A stretch of 64,000 nucleotides of DNA. It comes from Hyaloscypha bicolor E (Eukaryota > Ascomycota > Leotiomycetes > Helotiales > Hyaloscyphaceae). The position numbers were made by a program, and so were the translations under genes. The stretch is taken from positions 6,183,565-6,247,564 of the forward strand of contig NW_020194684.1 in the NCBI RefSeq assembly GCF_002865645.1, given 5' to 3'. The notes under the pieces were generated by a model that was not told the DNA's origin, made no database searches, and saw only the letters and a program-made list of their open reading frames with translations. Shown in pieces: positions 42,445-53,694 of the stretch (the first letter of the stretch is position 1; each line of letters opens with the position of its first letter).

Positions 42445-42886
42445 TTCAAAAGGAGTATGCCCCTGCTAACCCCTGCCAAACCCCTGTTCAACTCGCGTAG
42501 CATTCCAAAACCAGGGATTGTCTACCCAAAGGAGAAATTTTCGTGCCTAAATAGAAGTTAACTCTCTTTCATATGCTAGCGCCCATTCAGGGCAGCCCTG
42601 TGCTTATGCAATGGAGAATTCGATTCCCTTCTGGCCCCATTTCCCCGCTCCTAAGGAGGTCAGTTTTTGTAATTTTATCCTGAAATAAGACTTTCTTTTT
42701 GGGCTACATTTCAGCCCCTGGCGCGCGCATATAAGGCGGGCAAGAAGCACGTTCTTCCCTTGCCCTCACAGCCCGCTTAAGAAGTATATCCTCACTTTTA
42801 ATGTCCACGTGCGGGTCGGCACGCGACTTTTACTTGCCTGTGCGTGTGAATACGCTCCGCGCGTAACGTGGATACAGTTCTATAGG
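42445..42886. repeat. Dispersed repeat R2, copy b (left part)
   Basis: Same orientation as 27480-27990. It contains GCGTAGCATTC, ATTTTCGTGC and AGGGCAGCCCTGTGCTTATG, and near its end a 17-bp unit GTGAATACGCTCCGCGC. It is cut by the MITE at 42887 and continues at 43693. Confidence 0.72.
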
Positions 42887-43692
42887 CAGTGTGTCAAAGG
42901 ATTAATCACGTTAATCAAATTAATCGATTAATTAATTGATTAATGTGATTAGATTATGATTAACGTGATTCAGACTTTTTTTGATTAGATTAGATTAATT
43001 AATCTTGATTAATCTGATTAATGCTTGATTAATCACGTGACACCGGAGTTTCTTGACTTTTTTTACTTTTACTTATTAATTATTAAATAACCTTATAACT
43101 AACTAATAATATTATAATAAAAAAATCTAAATTAAGCTAATAACTAACTAATTACTCCTTTTCTATAATAATAAACTGATTATTTGTGAGGGGCGCACTT
43201 GATGGCATATGGACGGGTGTCAGATATCGTGGATCTAGTTTCCTATTTTGGGTAAAGCTTGCATGAGATCGCATTTCCTAATTAAGTAAAGGGCTTCGCA
43301 CGCTTGGCTAAGCACTAGGGAATATATAGGGAGACGCTTCTAGCTTTGGAAAGGGGCATCAATTAGTCTTTTGTTGGAATCAACTCTTGGAAATCAGTTA
43401 CACTTGCAAGCGTCACTCTAAAGCTTACTTACCTTGACTACTTGTGCATCCCCTGCTATTGTGTGCCTCACAGCTTGGTAAGCTGCGGCCGTAGCCCTAA
43501 TGCGGTAAAGCGCGCTCCCGATGCGGCTAGCGCTATCACGTGTATAGTCACGTGCTACATTAATCAAATTAATCAATTAATAATCGATTAATCTGATTAG
43601 ATTATGATTAGAATATGATTAATGGTAAATTTCCTTGATTAGATTAGATTAATGCCCATTAATCTAATCTAATCTAATCATTTGACACACTG
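42887..43692. mobile_element. hAT-like MITE, copy 3 (806 bp), nested in R2b
   Basis: Perfect 12-bp ends CAGTGTGTCAAA / TTTGACACACTG and a perfect 8-bp duplication TCTATAGG (42879-42886 and 43693-43700). The subterminal zones are arrays of GATTAAT/GATTAGATTAG words, bounded inside by AATCACGTGAC on the left and AGTCACGTGC on the right. No transposase frame. Intact duplication and ends imply recent insertion. Confidence 0.88.
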
Positions 43693-43780
43693 TCTATAGG
43701 TAAATATATCTTTGCACGTGAATAGAGCCTTGCACGTGAATATAGCTTTATATTGCAATATGCTTAATAAATGAAGGAAT
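43693..43780. repeat. Dispersed repeat R2, copy b (right part)
   Basis: Continues the tandem units after the MITE: TAAATATATCTTTGCAC, GTGAATAGAGCCTTGCAC, GTGAATATAGCTTTATA. Confidence 0.65.
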
Positions 43781-44444
43781 TAAAAGAGATAAAGCGCATT
43801 TAGTGGATACCTAAATAGGATGCGACGATACTCGGGATAAGGGGGGAGGATGGCTATAGTACTCGTGAAAAGAGATCGCTAAAGCCCTCTCACACCGGAC
43901 CCTAGAGGCGATCCAGGTGCACTTCTACGAGCCGAGCAGGTGTTGGTGAAGCTGATGAATCAGGTGGCCAATAGCAGAAGAGACGGCGAGGATAGTGGGA
44001 ACATGGTCAAGAAGAATATTCTCCTGGGGGAGCCGGCTTCTCCTAGCCGGGGGACCGAATTCTGGCACTGCTACATATCCCTAGATCGTTATCCCAGTCT
44101 GCCCAACGCAAAATGCAAAATTTTCACAGGCAAGGGCGTTTTCCGCGTCGTTTTACGTCTCGTAATGTGCTTTATATTCCCTGCGCATCTTTCCTTTCCT
44201 ATTTTCTTAGCGTCCCCTCACCCGTCTTCTTATTTTCAGCTTTTATTCTGCAGAAACACAATTCGCGTTACACACGTAATCTGCATATTACACCATTCTA
44301 TCACATTCACAATAACAATTTTGAATGAAATCGCGAAAATGCAAAAATTATTAAAAACTACAATTTTGGACGCTGTCTATTTGGCCTGATTTCCCATTGT
44401 AACCCCGTAAAGTCCCACCGTTACTCCATCCCGATCTATAAATC
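43781..44444. other. Intergenic, nothing supported
   Basis: A 149-codon plus-strand frame (43940) has no family signature and lies across the 3' flank of the lectin-like gene. Confidence 0.4.
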
Positions 44445-45855
44445 TTAAATGAACCTTGCCGACCAAGTTCCCTGCGCCAAAGAGCTCTCTACAATTTGCC
44501 CATTAACGTACCGATAAAAATTGACCTGGTCCAGCCAAGCTACAGACGTGATTTCCTCTGCCACAGAGGCACTCGGGATCCAGGTAAGATCATGTGTAGG
44601 CGCCTCAGCCCACCCTGGAGTTGACACCCCAGAGGTGGAATTTTGCGCAACGCCATCTCGGTTGGATCTTGGGAAGGCTGTGCTCGAGGCATTCGTGCCG
44701 GCGAATTCGTAGATGAACTTATCCGTGCCAGTGAAGTAGGCCCGCAGGACGTCGCTTGCGGGTTGCCAGGATAATGTGAGGGCCGTAAGGGGGTCCCAGT
44801 CCGGAGTTGAGAGAAACGTTACCGGCGCGGCTTCATGAATCTTAGCTTGTACTTCCAAGATGGGGGCAATGATCTTGTTATGACTTACGACTCCACCAGG
44901 TGTTGCCCTCCCATTGCACATTGACAAGCACCTGGGTCGACGAATCCACGTACAATACGTCAATGTCACCCCCAGTGCCGATTGAGGCTGCTGCAATACT
45001 ACTCCCAGCAAGAGCTTTGCCCGAGATAGTTTGCCCGCGATCCCATGTTCCATCCCCGGGGCTCGTGAGTTGAACGATGTAATGATCTGTGTTGTGATAG
45101 AAGACACGATAACCTTGGCTTGGGCCGACGTATACAGCGGCGAGAGATGTGTCCGAGGATAAGGAATAAGTGGCAAATTTCGTGATGGCTTCGTTAGACA
45201 CTCTTGTGCATGCCGTAGATACGCAGGTGAAGTTGGCTAGAATAATGGCTGCGTTTTTAACGTAGAAGAGATTGAGGTAGACATTTCCATCGTTTCCCAA
45301 CATACTGGTGGCTGCCATTGGAGAATCTGACTCCGGGGTGATAGAAAGGTTCAGGCTCTGTTCCGCACCCCAACCCGCGCTGCCAGTGTTGAACCTAAGA
45401 CCGAGCTTGCTAGTAGTCCTGTTCGTATAGCAGAGTTGCATATTCCAATCTGTATTGTTTTCGCCCGCAAAGACACCTGAGACTGTGATTGCAGGTAATC
45501 TAGCAATGCTTTTGCTTTTTAACCTCAAGCCGATGACAACTCCGACTACAATAGCAACAGTGATAACCAAGAACATAACAGCGATAACAAAGAAGAATAT
45601 TGGACGTGGTAAGCCGAAACATTTGCGACGAGCTGGTGGGAGTGGGGGCGGAGGCTTCTGAAGATCGTGTAGGTTGATGCTGGCCTGGGACAGAGTCTCA
45701 TCGTTCCTGGAACTTGGCGGCCAGTGTTGTAGGTAGATGCTGACCTGGGACAGAGCTTCGTTGTCCCTGGGACTCGCTGGCCGGTTCTGTCCAAAGTAAG
45801 GAGGTAAATCTGGCTGGGTTTCCACTGGCGTGGGATATCTCTCCTCATCCCCCAT
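44445..45855 (-). CDS. Membrane-anchored fucose-lectin-like protein
   Basis: Complement join(44445..44845,44889..45855), 455 residues. A cytosolic Pro/Gln-rich N-terminus (about 1-85) precedes one membrane helix (PIFFFVIAVMFLVITVAIVV). The outer region has repeated ~50-residue blades (GNDGNVYLNLFYV, AAVYVGPSQGYRVFYHNTD, SWQPASDVLRAYFTGTD, SVAWLDQVNFYRYVNGQIVE), the pattern of the fungal fucose-specific (AAL-type) beta-propeller lectins. Several N-x-S/T sites suit secretion-side location. The 43-nt intron ends in AAG and joins WWS to PKIHEAAPVTF; reading through gives an early stop. Sugar-binding residues cannot be verified by eye. Confidence 0.72.
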
Positions 45856-45860
45856 TACAT
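45855..45860 (-). promoter_or_regulatory. Start-stop minimal upstream ORF
   Basis: The leader reads ATGTAATGGGGG: an ATG followed at once by TAA, whose last base overlaps the main ATG of the lectin-like gene (TAATG). Start-stop uORFs stall ribosomes and can tune downstream initiation. Confidence 0.5.
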
Positions 45861-47433
45861 ATTCTGAAGGACTCGTTGATGATACACTGCTTGATGTTGT
45901 GTTATATTCATACGACGGCGGGTGAAACTGATCGCGTTCTCGTGCCAGTACAAACTTGTCATCGCCGGGCTATGATGTTAGCTAGAGCTGCTAGTATGAA
46001 GGAAGATCTGTGTATATACCGAGAAAGAATTTGGCATCTTCTTTGGGAGTTTGTGGTTGCGTTTATTTTGGGGAAAGTGTTCTTGAATTCGTGCATCCGA
46101 CCCGATGAGTTATATGGTAAAGACTGTTCATCTACAAAGCCAAGGCCAAGAACGAATGTATACCGCCGAATTGATAGGTGCTGCGACAATCAACAAATTA
46201 TAACGATTGAAATGACATAAGTAGAGAAGGAAAGCTTCTAGAAGGAAGGAACGAAGAAATATTCTAGCGAGAAACCACTATCGATTACTCGGTGGCGAGG
46301 ACACCAGGGATATGCTGTCGGAACAAAAGTCAAAAGGGGGGAGGGTGACATGCCGGTAACGCTCAGATGCCTGGTGAAACAGTGGTTGCTCGGTCCGCGA
46401 GACAAGGAACATAGCCGAAAATTTCAAGAACACCGCCTTCCCTAACACCAGCTGCATTCATTAATCTACTATTCACTGAATCATTCTAAATTTCCACGGT
46501 CAGTAATGGTATCTGTTCAACGCCTCTAATCTTTCATACAGACTCTCATCGACTCTCCAAGGAAATGCTCCCTACTTAGATATTAATCCATCCGAGGTAG
46601 AGACTTCCACCACCCAGGGTTGCGGAGAACTTAGATAGAACCCGAGACAATACCGTCTGTTTTAATTTCAGGGTGCCTGAGCTAACCCTAACTGTGTTGT
46701 TGAAATTCATGCCATTGTGTAAATGTCCAAATAGAGTTTCTCGTCGGTCAACCAAAGAAAACTTTAATTTAAAAATAACGATAGATCACGTGTCTGACCC
46801 CCTTTCCGCTTTGACGGCGAGAGAGAACCCCTTTAGCCAGGGATACTCGCAGGCATTTCCGCACCCGGTTCGGGCTAGCGTACGTAGTGGTAGTACAAGT
46901 CGGCCCCAGCAAAGCGAGGAATTGCCGACGAGTATCCCTAATTCAGCCGTCTTCAGAGCGCATGAAATGTTCCTGGTTGTGTCCATCCGCACACTCCGCC
47001 ACGCCACGCTTAGTAATGCGCGAAATATCCCTTCTACTTCTTACTGATTGGCCACTCGAGTTACGATGATTCAACGTGACGGGGATCCAAACCAATGAAT
47101 TGCGACTTACTTTGAATCCTGACATCGAAGAGAATACGACCTTTGCCGCTTTGTCCTACGGCGCGGCAAATCCGTGCTATGAGAATTTCAAGAAAACAGG
47201 GCAAGCCAAGAAGACGGAGAGCTCAAATTGCTAATTTTTCTATGTGGTTTTAACGACAGATACATTGCGAAAGATCAAACACACCCCCAAAACAAATAGC
47301 CAAGATCTTTTAAACATCATTTTCCAACCCGTAACGACAGTCATTTCCGTCCCGTTTCCCCACGCCATGACTAAGAAGGCCAATCATTCGTTAAGAACAC
47401 CTCAAGTCAATCTGTCAACCAAACTTGGGCCGC
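45861..47433. other. Intergenic, promoter of the lectin-like gene
   Basis: No supported gene. Small frames on both strands lack signatures. Confidence 0.4.
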
Positions 47434-48171
47434 TCAGAAGAGCTTACAGGTGTTAGACGTGAAGGTGTAGGCCACGCAAGCTGGGTTGCCCTGGCATGCA
47501 GCGAGACAGGCAGCCAAACTCGTCGCTGCAGGAGTGGAAATAGGATTTGGGTTTCCAGCTGGGATAGCATTCATCGGGTTGGCGTGAGTCCCTTGGTTTG
47601 CAGTTGCTCCGCCGTTGTTGGTTCCGCCGTTGTTAGCTCCGTTCTGTGTTGTGCCCCCGTTATTGTTACCAGTCGCACCACCTTGAGCTCCTCCATTACC
47701 ACCCTGTTGCTGTCTTCGTTGGTGCTGATTGCCTTGAGAACCTCCGTTGGCGGCTCCACCTCCATTGGCGAGTCCACCGGGGTTGGCAGCAGTAGGAACG
47801 ACGGATGGTATGCTAGAACAGCCAATATCGTACGCGACCATATTGGTCTGGGGAGGAATGGAAGCGGCTGCAACGGAAAAGAGCATGCATTTGTCGACGC
47901 TATTAACGAGACCGAAAAGGAAGGACAAGCAACTTGGGTTGCCCTTGCATTGAGTGGCGCAGTCGGCTGCGGTGGCTAAAGGCTGTTAATGTAAAGTTTG
48001 GTAGAAAGGGAGGGAAAGCTTACTAATGCCAGCGGGCTGAGAAAGAGGACTCTGGGCGACATTCCCTCCGGGGGCTGCCCCGCAAACTTGACGAGTGTAG
48101 AGAGGGCCTGCTAAAGCATTCGAAAAAATAGCCGAGACGGCGAGGAGAGTGGCGGCAAATGAGGAGTGCAT
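47434..48171 (-). CDS. Secreted protein with two Apple-like Cys modules
   Basis: Complement join(47434..47975,48024..48171), 229 residues. A signal peptide (MHSSFAATLLAVSAIFSNALA) is followed by a short leader. Module 1 is CATQCKGNPSCLSFLFG ending KCMLF, and module 2 at the C-terminus is CLAACQGNPACVAYTF ending TCKLF. Both share C-x3-C-x-GNP-x-C and a final C-x-LF, a PAN/Apple-like pattern. They are joined by a ~95-residue Gly/Asn/Gln-rich linker with GNN/GGA repeats. The architecture suggests a cell-wall or extracellular adhesin-like protein, possibly an effector; no enzyme motif. The 48-nt intron falls just before module 1. Confidence 0.8.
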
Positions 48172-50325
48172 TTTGATATTGGTTGCGGAAGAGGTCTACT
48201 TGGGGAAAAAAGTAGTGTAGGAATGGCCTTTTAGATAATGATGTAATAAGTGAAATTTGGTGCTGAATCTGCAAGCCGTGGATACAAGATTGTAGAAAAT
48301 GATTGGTAGAAGTGATTGATAAAGTGACTGGTGGAAACGGTGAATGGAAACGATGAATGGAAATGATGAATGTAAGAGATGAATGGAAGTGATGAGGGTG
48401 AGGAGTGAATTTCGTTGGGTGGCTCTCCCTTCCTTTAATACTTTTCCCAAGCCGATTCTTACTCCTATTTTCAGATGCAATGAAAAATGTTCTCGAAGGT
48501 ATTCCCCAAGCTTCTGGGATTACGTGGATGTTTCATTGAAACACGCCTCATAGAAACGTACGAGCAAATAGCGAGAGTCTGAGGGGGAATGAATAGAAGT
48601 GGATCAGCTGAAGCTAGGACCATTGGGATTTACAATTGCGACAATGTTCGCAAATACGTACCGTCTGAACTGATATTGACATACGAGCGAAGAAACACTT
48701 TCGTAGGCCTCAGGGATTATTTCCAATGCCGTGATGACGATCATACTCGGTTACCAAAATATAATCGCCAAGAGAAATCGGCACCGTCCGAAAGTAAACT
48801 GGCAATACCGAAGATGCAGGCGAGCTCATTGTCACCATTACGCCTCTACCTCCTCAAGCTTCGTGATGAAATCTTCCTGGGTTGAGAGACAGATATGACT
48901 CAAGTACTAGCTACAAGTGGATGCGAACAGCTTCACGATTCACTAGGTGCCGCTCTGATTCCCCAAGAGGTGATATTTTTGGTCTGAGAAGTGTGAAGCT
49001 CGTACGCGTCCGTCCCAAGTTACAAGGTCACTCAAACACGAACATTTAGAAGCATACATTGAAGATTCAAAACAGCCCTATAGAATGCTCGCGTATTGAA
49101 GCGGAATAACAATAAACTCTGGGGAATTATTAACGAATCTGTAGATACTTCCTCGTCAAATGCCGAGCAGCTCGGTCCCGAAAGTAGAGCATATCCTGAC
49201 TGAAATCCGCATGACGAGCCAACATGACAGAAGATACCCTGCATTACTTAATTCCACACCCGTGATTGCTCCGGCGCAAACCCAGATCAATTTCGTTTTT
49301 ATCCTCCCCGCAATTACCTAAACTAAATACCAGACCAGTCTCAGGACCTAGCAGGGAAGTGTCATTGTAGAAGAGGCAACTAAGCTTAAAAGGTAAGTCC
49401 CCAGATTGGGCCAGAGCTGTCACATCCTTGTCGGCCCTATTTTGGTTTCAGGACTCGCTTCAGCCTCGCTGAACTCGGATGTCGCATCGAAACAGTCGTC
49501 ATCAAACATTCACGAGCCACTCGTGACTCCGTTGCCTCGTGTTTGCTTCGCCCCGTTTCTCGGTCCTAGTTCCATTCCAAGCGAAGCTGGGGCGGTGCAG
49601 TTTTATGACGCTGGATCCCACCCCCTTTTTAGGAAGACAGATGGTTCGTGCGCTTTAATCGCAGCAGGTTAGAGTACCACTTTGTCCTATTCTAGACTTG
49701 GAGTCCGGCAAATGGAAGGAGGGACTGAACAAACCTTTGGCTTGGCGAAGCATATTGTGTTTCGACATCGTAACGTCCAAAATAGAATATTGACGGAAAC
49801 TGTTTGAAGAATTGAGACGGATCAACTATTATTCGTTCACGATCAACGATCTCAAGTGAATATGACCCCCAGCATTATGATTTCAATTTCTCTCATAGAC
49901 GGCGACACATTTATTATTACTATTTGGTGAAGACTTGATACTTGTGCGAATATTCCTCCGTAATTCGCCTCCTTGAACTTCTCCCAAAAAAAAGTGAGCA
50001 CAGCCTACCTCAGCCATTTTTTGCGCTGATACTTGCCGCTTGTGTGATATGTACCGGAAGTTGAGCTCTCCAACAAGGCTCTTTCAGCAATCTAGAGGCA
50101 GCCCGGACAGCATACAATGCCCCTCATTCGACCGCTCGAGATGAACTAGAGTCAAAGCCTGCTTTATGATCAGGGCAGTGATTTAGTGCAAGTGGGAAAC
50201 CACAAGTTACTAGACAGGATGTCGTAAATGTTTTCAAGAGAGCTCATCGCCGTATTTTCCAAGGTTATCCAAATCACTCGGGCCGCTTCGAGAAGGTACA
50301 GTACCCTCAAATTTGACGAATCCCT
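48172..50325. other. Intergenic, nothing supported
   Basis: Includes the promoter of the secreted protein with a degenerate run of GGAAATGATGAATG-like words (48300-48400). No gene. Confidence 0.4.
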
Positions 50326-50733
50326 TTACCAGCGGATACATAACTGAGGTCCACGATATCTGATCGCTCCATTTCTGCTCTCAAAGTTAGCCTCTCTTGG
50401 TCTGCACATCATGATGGCTCTCAAACTTGCCGGCTTAAGCTTCGTTTGATGTCTTCTCTCGCGAACGAGGTGTAGCACCATCATGCGTGCCCGTCTTTGA
50501 GGTACGCCCCAGGACACAATATCAGACTCTAGTTGCGCAGGAGGCTGCTCGTGTATCCACCGTCCGGTCCATGTCACTTGTGTCAAAGTGAGCTTGTCGA
50601 CTTCGACTCCGTGGTCTTTATGCCATGTTTTGATCCACTCGCGAACATGCTGTGTCGATGCTTCGCAGTCTGGAAGCCGTGGTTCTGTAAGAGGGTGAAC
50701 GGCCTCCGCTTTCGGTGTATTCGGCGCGCTCAT
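50326..50733 (-). CDS. Small hypothetical protein, 135 residues
   Basis: Single frame MSAPNTPKAEAVHPLTEPRL onward, with a Trp-rich centre (REWIKTWHKDHGVE, TQVTWTGRWIHEQPP, VSWGVPQRRARMMVLHL). The composition is protein-like and an ATG lies in fair context, but I recognise no family and see no intron. It could be a real lineage-specific gene or chance. Confidence 0.42.
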   Translation of the reverse strand: MSAPNTPKAEAVHPLTEPRLPDCEASTQHVREWIKTWHKDHGVEVDKLTLTQVTWTGRWIHEQPPAQLESDIVSWGVPQRRARMMVLHLVRERRHQTKLKPASLRAIMMCRPREANFESRNGAIRYRGPQLCIRW

Positions 50734-51763
50734 CTTGATTTGAGTTGTAAGATCGTCGGCAGACTCGTGGTAAGGTAGAAGACGGAGGCTGAACGGGAGG
50801 GAGCATCACTTGCATCTTGCGTAAGATAGAGAGATTTTGAAAGGTTCTTGGACGGACACATGAAATTCAAAGAGGCGGAAAGTCGATTCACCCTTTACCT
50901 TTGAATAAATTTTGTGAGGGAGGATCTAGGCAAGCAAAAAATATATATGGAGAGATAGAGATACCAAAAAGGTTACAATCACGCAACAAGGCCGAGTTCT
51001 AAATGCATAAAAACAAGAACAGCCGCACTCTTCTCTTCTCTTCTGACATGAGGGGAACAAACAAAAGCTCGGAGGTCAAAAACAGCAAAACTCTGCTACC
51101 AAGCCCGCAGGGTTGGCAGTGAGCGAAACACAGCATGGCCTGGTTTTTTTCGACCTTGTAAAGGAGATCGAGCGACTAACTTAACAGTTCCTTCAGCTCT
51201 GAACCCTGCCACTAATGGCGGAGCTCCAACTCGGTCCTCCCACTCAGAGTGCAACCATCACAGAGCGCAACCATCGAAGTTAAGGCAGGGGGGATACAAC
51301 AAGATCCTGGATTCATAGCCCATCCTCCCACCTCATCTTCGGGGCTCTGAGGACTTTTCTAGGAGTCCATGGATGCTACGTGCTCTGGATTGCCGCCCTC
51401 CAAGAAATTGAATATTGCTTTGCTGATTCATAGCAGCTCTCGTGATGCAAAGGTGTTAGCGTGTGTTAGGATAAGAACTTGCAGTAGTCGAGTCTTGACA
51501 GGCAGCGCCGCACGTGAGATACACGCGAAGCTTGACGTGCAACAGGAAGGACTCGACTTTGAGCGGAAAGCATCGGCATTCCAGAGCCTTTGGGACAACA
51601 AGTTTGACGGACCCTCGACATGATAACTTCACATCGAAACGAAGTTGGAGCGCTGTCAACGAAGCCCACTCGCATTGTGTAATTTGGTCTCATTTCTAAA
51701 CCCTGATTCGTATCTAAAATTATCTACACTATCCAGATCCTTTCTCAAATTTTAAACATAGAT
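50734..51763. other. Intergenic, nothing supported
   Basis: Contains an imperfect direct pair around AGAGTGCAACCATCACAGAG (51247-51280). No gene. Confidence 0.4.
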
Positions 51764-53528
51764 CTACAACTTGGCCTTCGCGCCCTTCTTCTCCTCCATC
51801 GCCATCTCCTTCAACACCCTCCTCAAAATCTTCCCACTCACACTCTTCGGCACCGCATCCACGAACCTGACTCCTCCCCTAAGTCTCTTATGACTCGCCA
51901 CCTTCTGCCCCAACCACTCTACGATCCGCTTCTCTGTCTCCTTGCCTCCTTTCACTCCCTTCTTAGGAACGACGTACGCCCTTGGAACCTCAGTAGCCTG
52001 CTCGTGGTCCTCGATTCCGATAACGGCTACGTCGTTAATGTCAGGATGCGAGATAAGAATCCCCTCAAGCTCGGCGGGCGGGACTTGGAAGCCCTTGTAT
52101 TTTATCAACTCTTTCACGCGGTCGGTGATGTAAAAATTTCCTTCTTTGTCCTGGTGGCCGACATCTCCAGTTTTGAAATACCCATCTTCCGTTAAAGCGT
52201 TCTTCGTGCCTTCGGGGTTGTTGAGATATCCGAGGAAGATGTTCGGCCCTTTGAGCCAGAGCTCGCCTGTTTCGCCGGCCGGGACCTCTTTTTCTTCGGG
52301 AGACATGTACTTCGCTGTCTGATTCGGGAGCAAGCGACCAACTGAGCCGATATAAGTTCGCCAGGTTTCCCAGGGTTGGGTGTGTGTTGTGGGTGAGGTT
52401 TCAGAAAGCCCGTAGCCTTGCTTGATGGGAATCTTGAGGCGGTTGTAGACTGTTTCCACAAGTTCCTTTGTCAAAGGGGCGGCGCCGGAGTTCATCATGC
52501 GGATAGAGGAGAGGTCGTATTTTGAGACGATGGGGTTCTTTCCCAGTTGGAGGATGACGGGAGGAACCACGTAGGCAAACGTTATGCTGTGGGTTTGGAT
52601 GTGTTCGCAGAATTTTGCGAGATCGAATTTGGACATGCATATTAAGGTGAGGCCTGCGTGCATGGCTTGGTGGATGAGGCACGTGAGGCCCTGTACATGT
52701 GTTAGTCTCAGTTTCAGGAATAGGGAGGGGGGAATTACGTAGATGTGGAAGAATGGTAGGAACGCAAGTAGTTTGTCCCCTTCGTTGTTAATCCCTCCTT
52801 TCCAGCTAAGATTCTTTCCCTCGCCAGTTACCAGCATTGACACGTTCGAAACAATGTTGGTATGCGACAACATAACCCCTTTCGGGTGCCCTGTAGTCCC
52901 AGAGCTGTAAACCAGAAACGCAAGGTCTCTCGAGGGATTGATCTTCGTCTTGCGATATCGAGATGTACCGGCCAGATTACGGACGTGGCTGAAATGCTTG
53001 AATTTCATCGTCTCGTCTCTCTCATCGCCCATCAAGATTATTCGATCCTCATCGATGCCCACTTTCTTGCAAGCTTCAATCGCAGACTTCAGGAACGGCT
53101 TTTGTGTTACCAAACCCTTGGCCCCAGAGTCTTTGAGCTGGAAGGCTAGCTCATCAGCCGTGTAACCTGGGTTCGCTGGGGACAAGATCCCTCCTGCCCA
53201 TTGTGTCCCCCATATTATGGCTGGTGTATCGATACAGTTCGGCGAGTATATGGCCAGCACATCCCCTTTCTTCCATTCCCAGACGGATTTCAGGCCTGTG
53301 CCAAAGTCGAGTGCGGTGCTGCGGACTTGAGCGTAGGTGTAGGAGCGGTTGGTATCGGCGTCGACGTAAATCACTGTGTATTCCTCAGTCAGCTCAATTC
53401 TCGGGAGGCAAGGGAGTGCAATTGGTACCTTTGTAGTCCGGATATGCTCTATCCTTCCGCTCAAACAGGAAGGTCCAGAGGTCAACATCTGGGATGGCCA
53501 GCTTCGGGTATGTTGACTCGGTAGGCAT
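51764..53528 (-). CDS. 4-coumarate-CoA ligase-like acyl-CoA synthetase, peroxisomal
   Basis: Complement join(51764..52690,52739..53373,53429..53528), 553 residues, the usual size. It activates a carboxylic acid with ATP via an acyl-AMP to the CoA thioester. ANL motifs: YSSGTTGHPKG (P-loop), GYGLSETSP, the TGD of YFKTGDVG, the ITDRVKELIKYKGFQV hinge and the catalytic Lys in KSVSGKILRR. The C-terminus GAKAKL ends in AKL, a type-1 peroxisomal signal. Exon 1 (MPTESTYPKLAIPDVDLWTF) joins at YPDYK|VIYVDADTNRSYTY. The middle 48-nt intron is in frame without stops (GTAATT...TACAG) and would insert 16 wrong residues in FFHIY|GLTCL if missed. A 53-codon ORF ends 4 nt upstream. Confidence 0.93.
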
Positions 53529-53532
53529 GTTG

Positions 53533-53694
53533 CTAAGTCAGGAACGATGCGAAGTTGATGGCAACGATGAGGAGGAAGATCCAGATGCTGAACTCGGGCA
53601 CCCACTCGACGTATTGGGGGAGATAGAATGCGAAGAGGGAGGAGAGAAAGATGCCGAAGGCAATGTCGACGGCTTTGCCGGTGCTGAGAGGCAT
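53533..53694 (-). CDS. Small two-helix membrane protein ORF (53 residues)
   Basis: ATG 53694 to TAG 53533 encodes MPLSTGKAVDIAFGIFLSSL then FAFYLPQYVEWVPEF and SIWIFLLIVAINFASFLT: two hydrophobic segments joined by a short polar loop, as in a hairpin membrane protein. The stop is followed by CAAC and then the ligase ATG (gap 53529-53532). It could be a separate small gene overlapping the ligase leader, an uORF in the same mRNA, or one unit of a bicistronic transcript. I know no named family for it. Confidence 0.55.
   Translation of the reverse strand: MPLSTGKAVDIAFGIFLSSLFAFYLPQYVEWVPEFSIWIFLLIVAINFASFLT

Noticed and set aside
43940..44389. 149-codon plus-strand frame
   Set aside because: No family resemblance and an unusual Phe/Ile-rich mix after a run of repeats; likely chance in AT-rich sequence.
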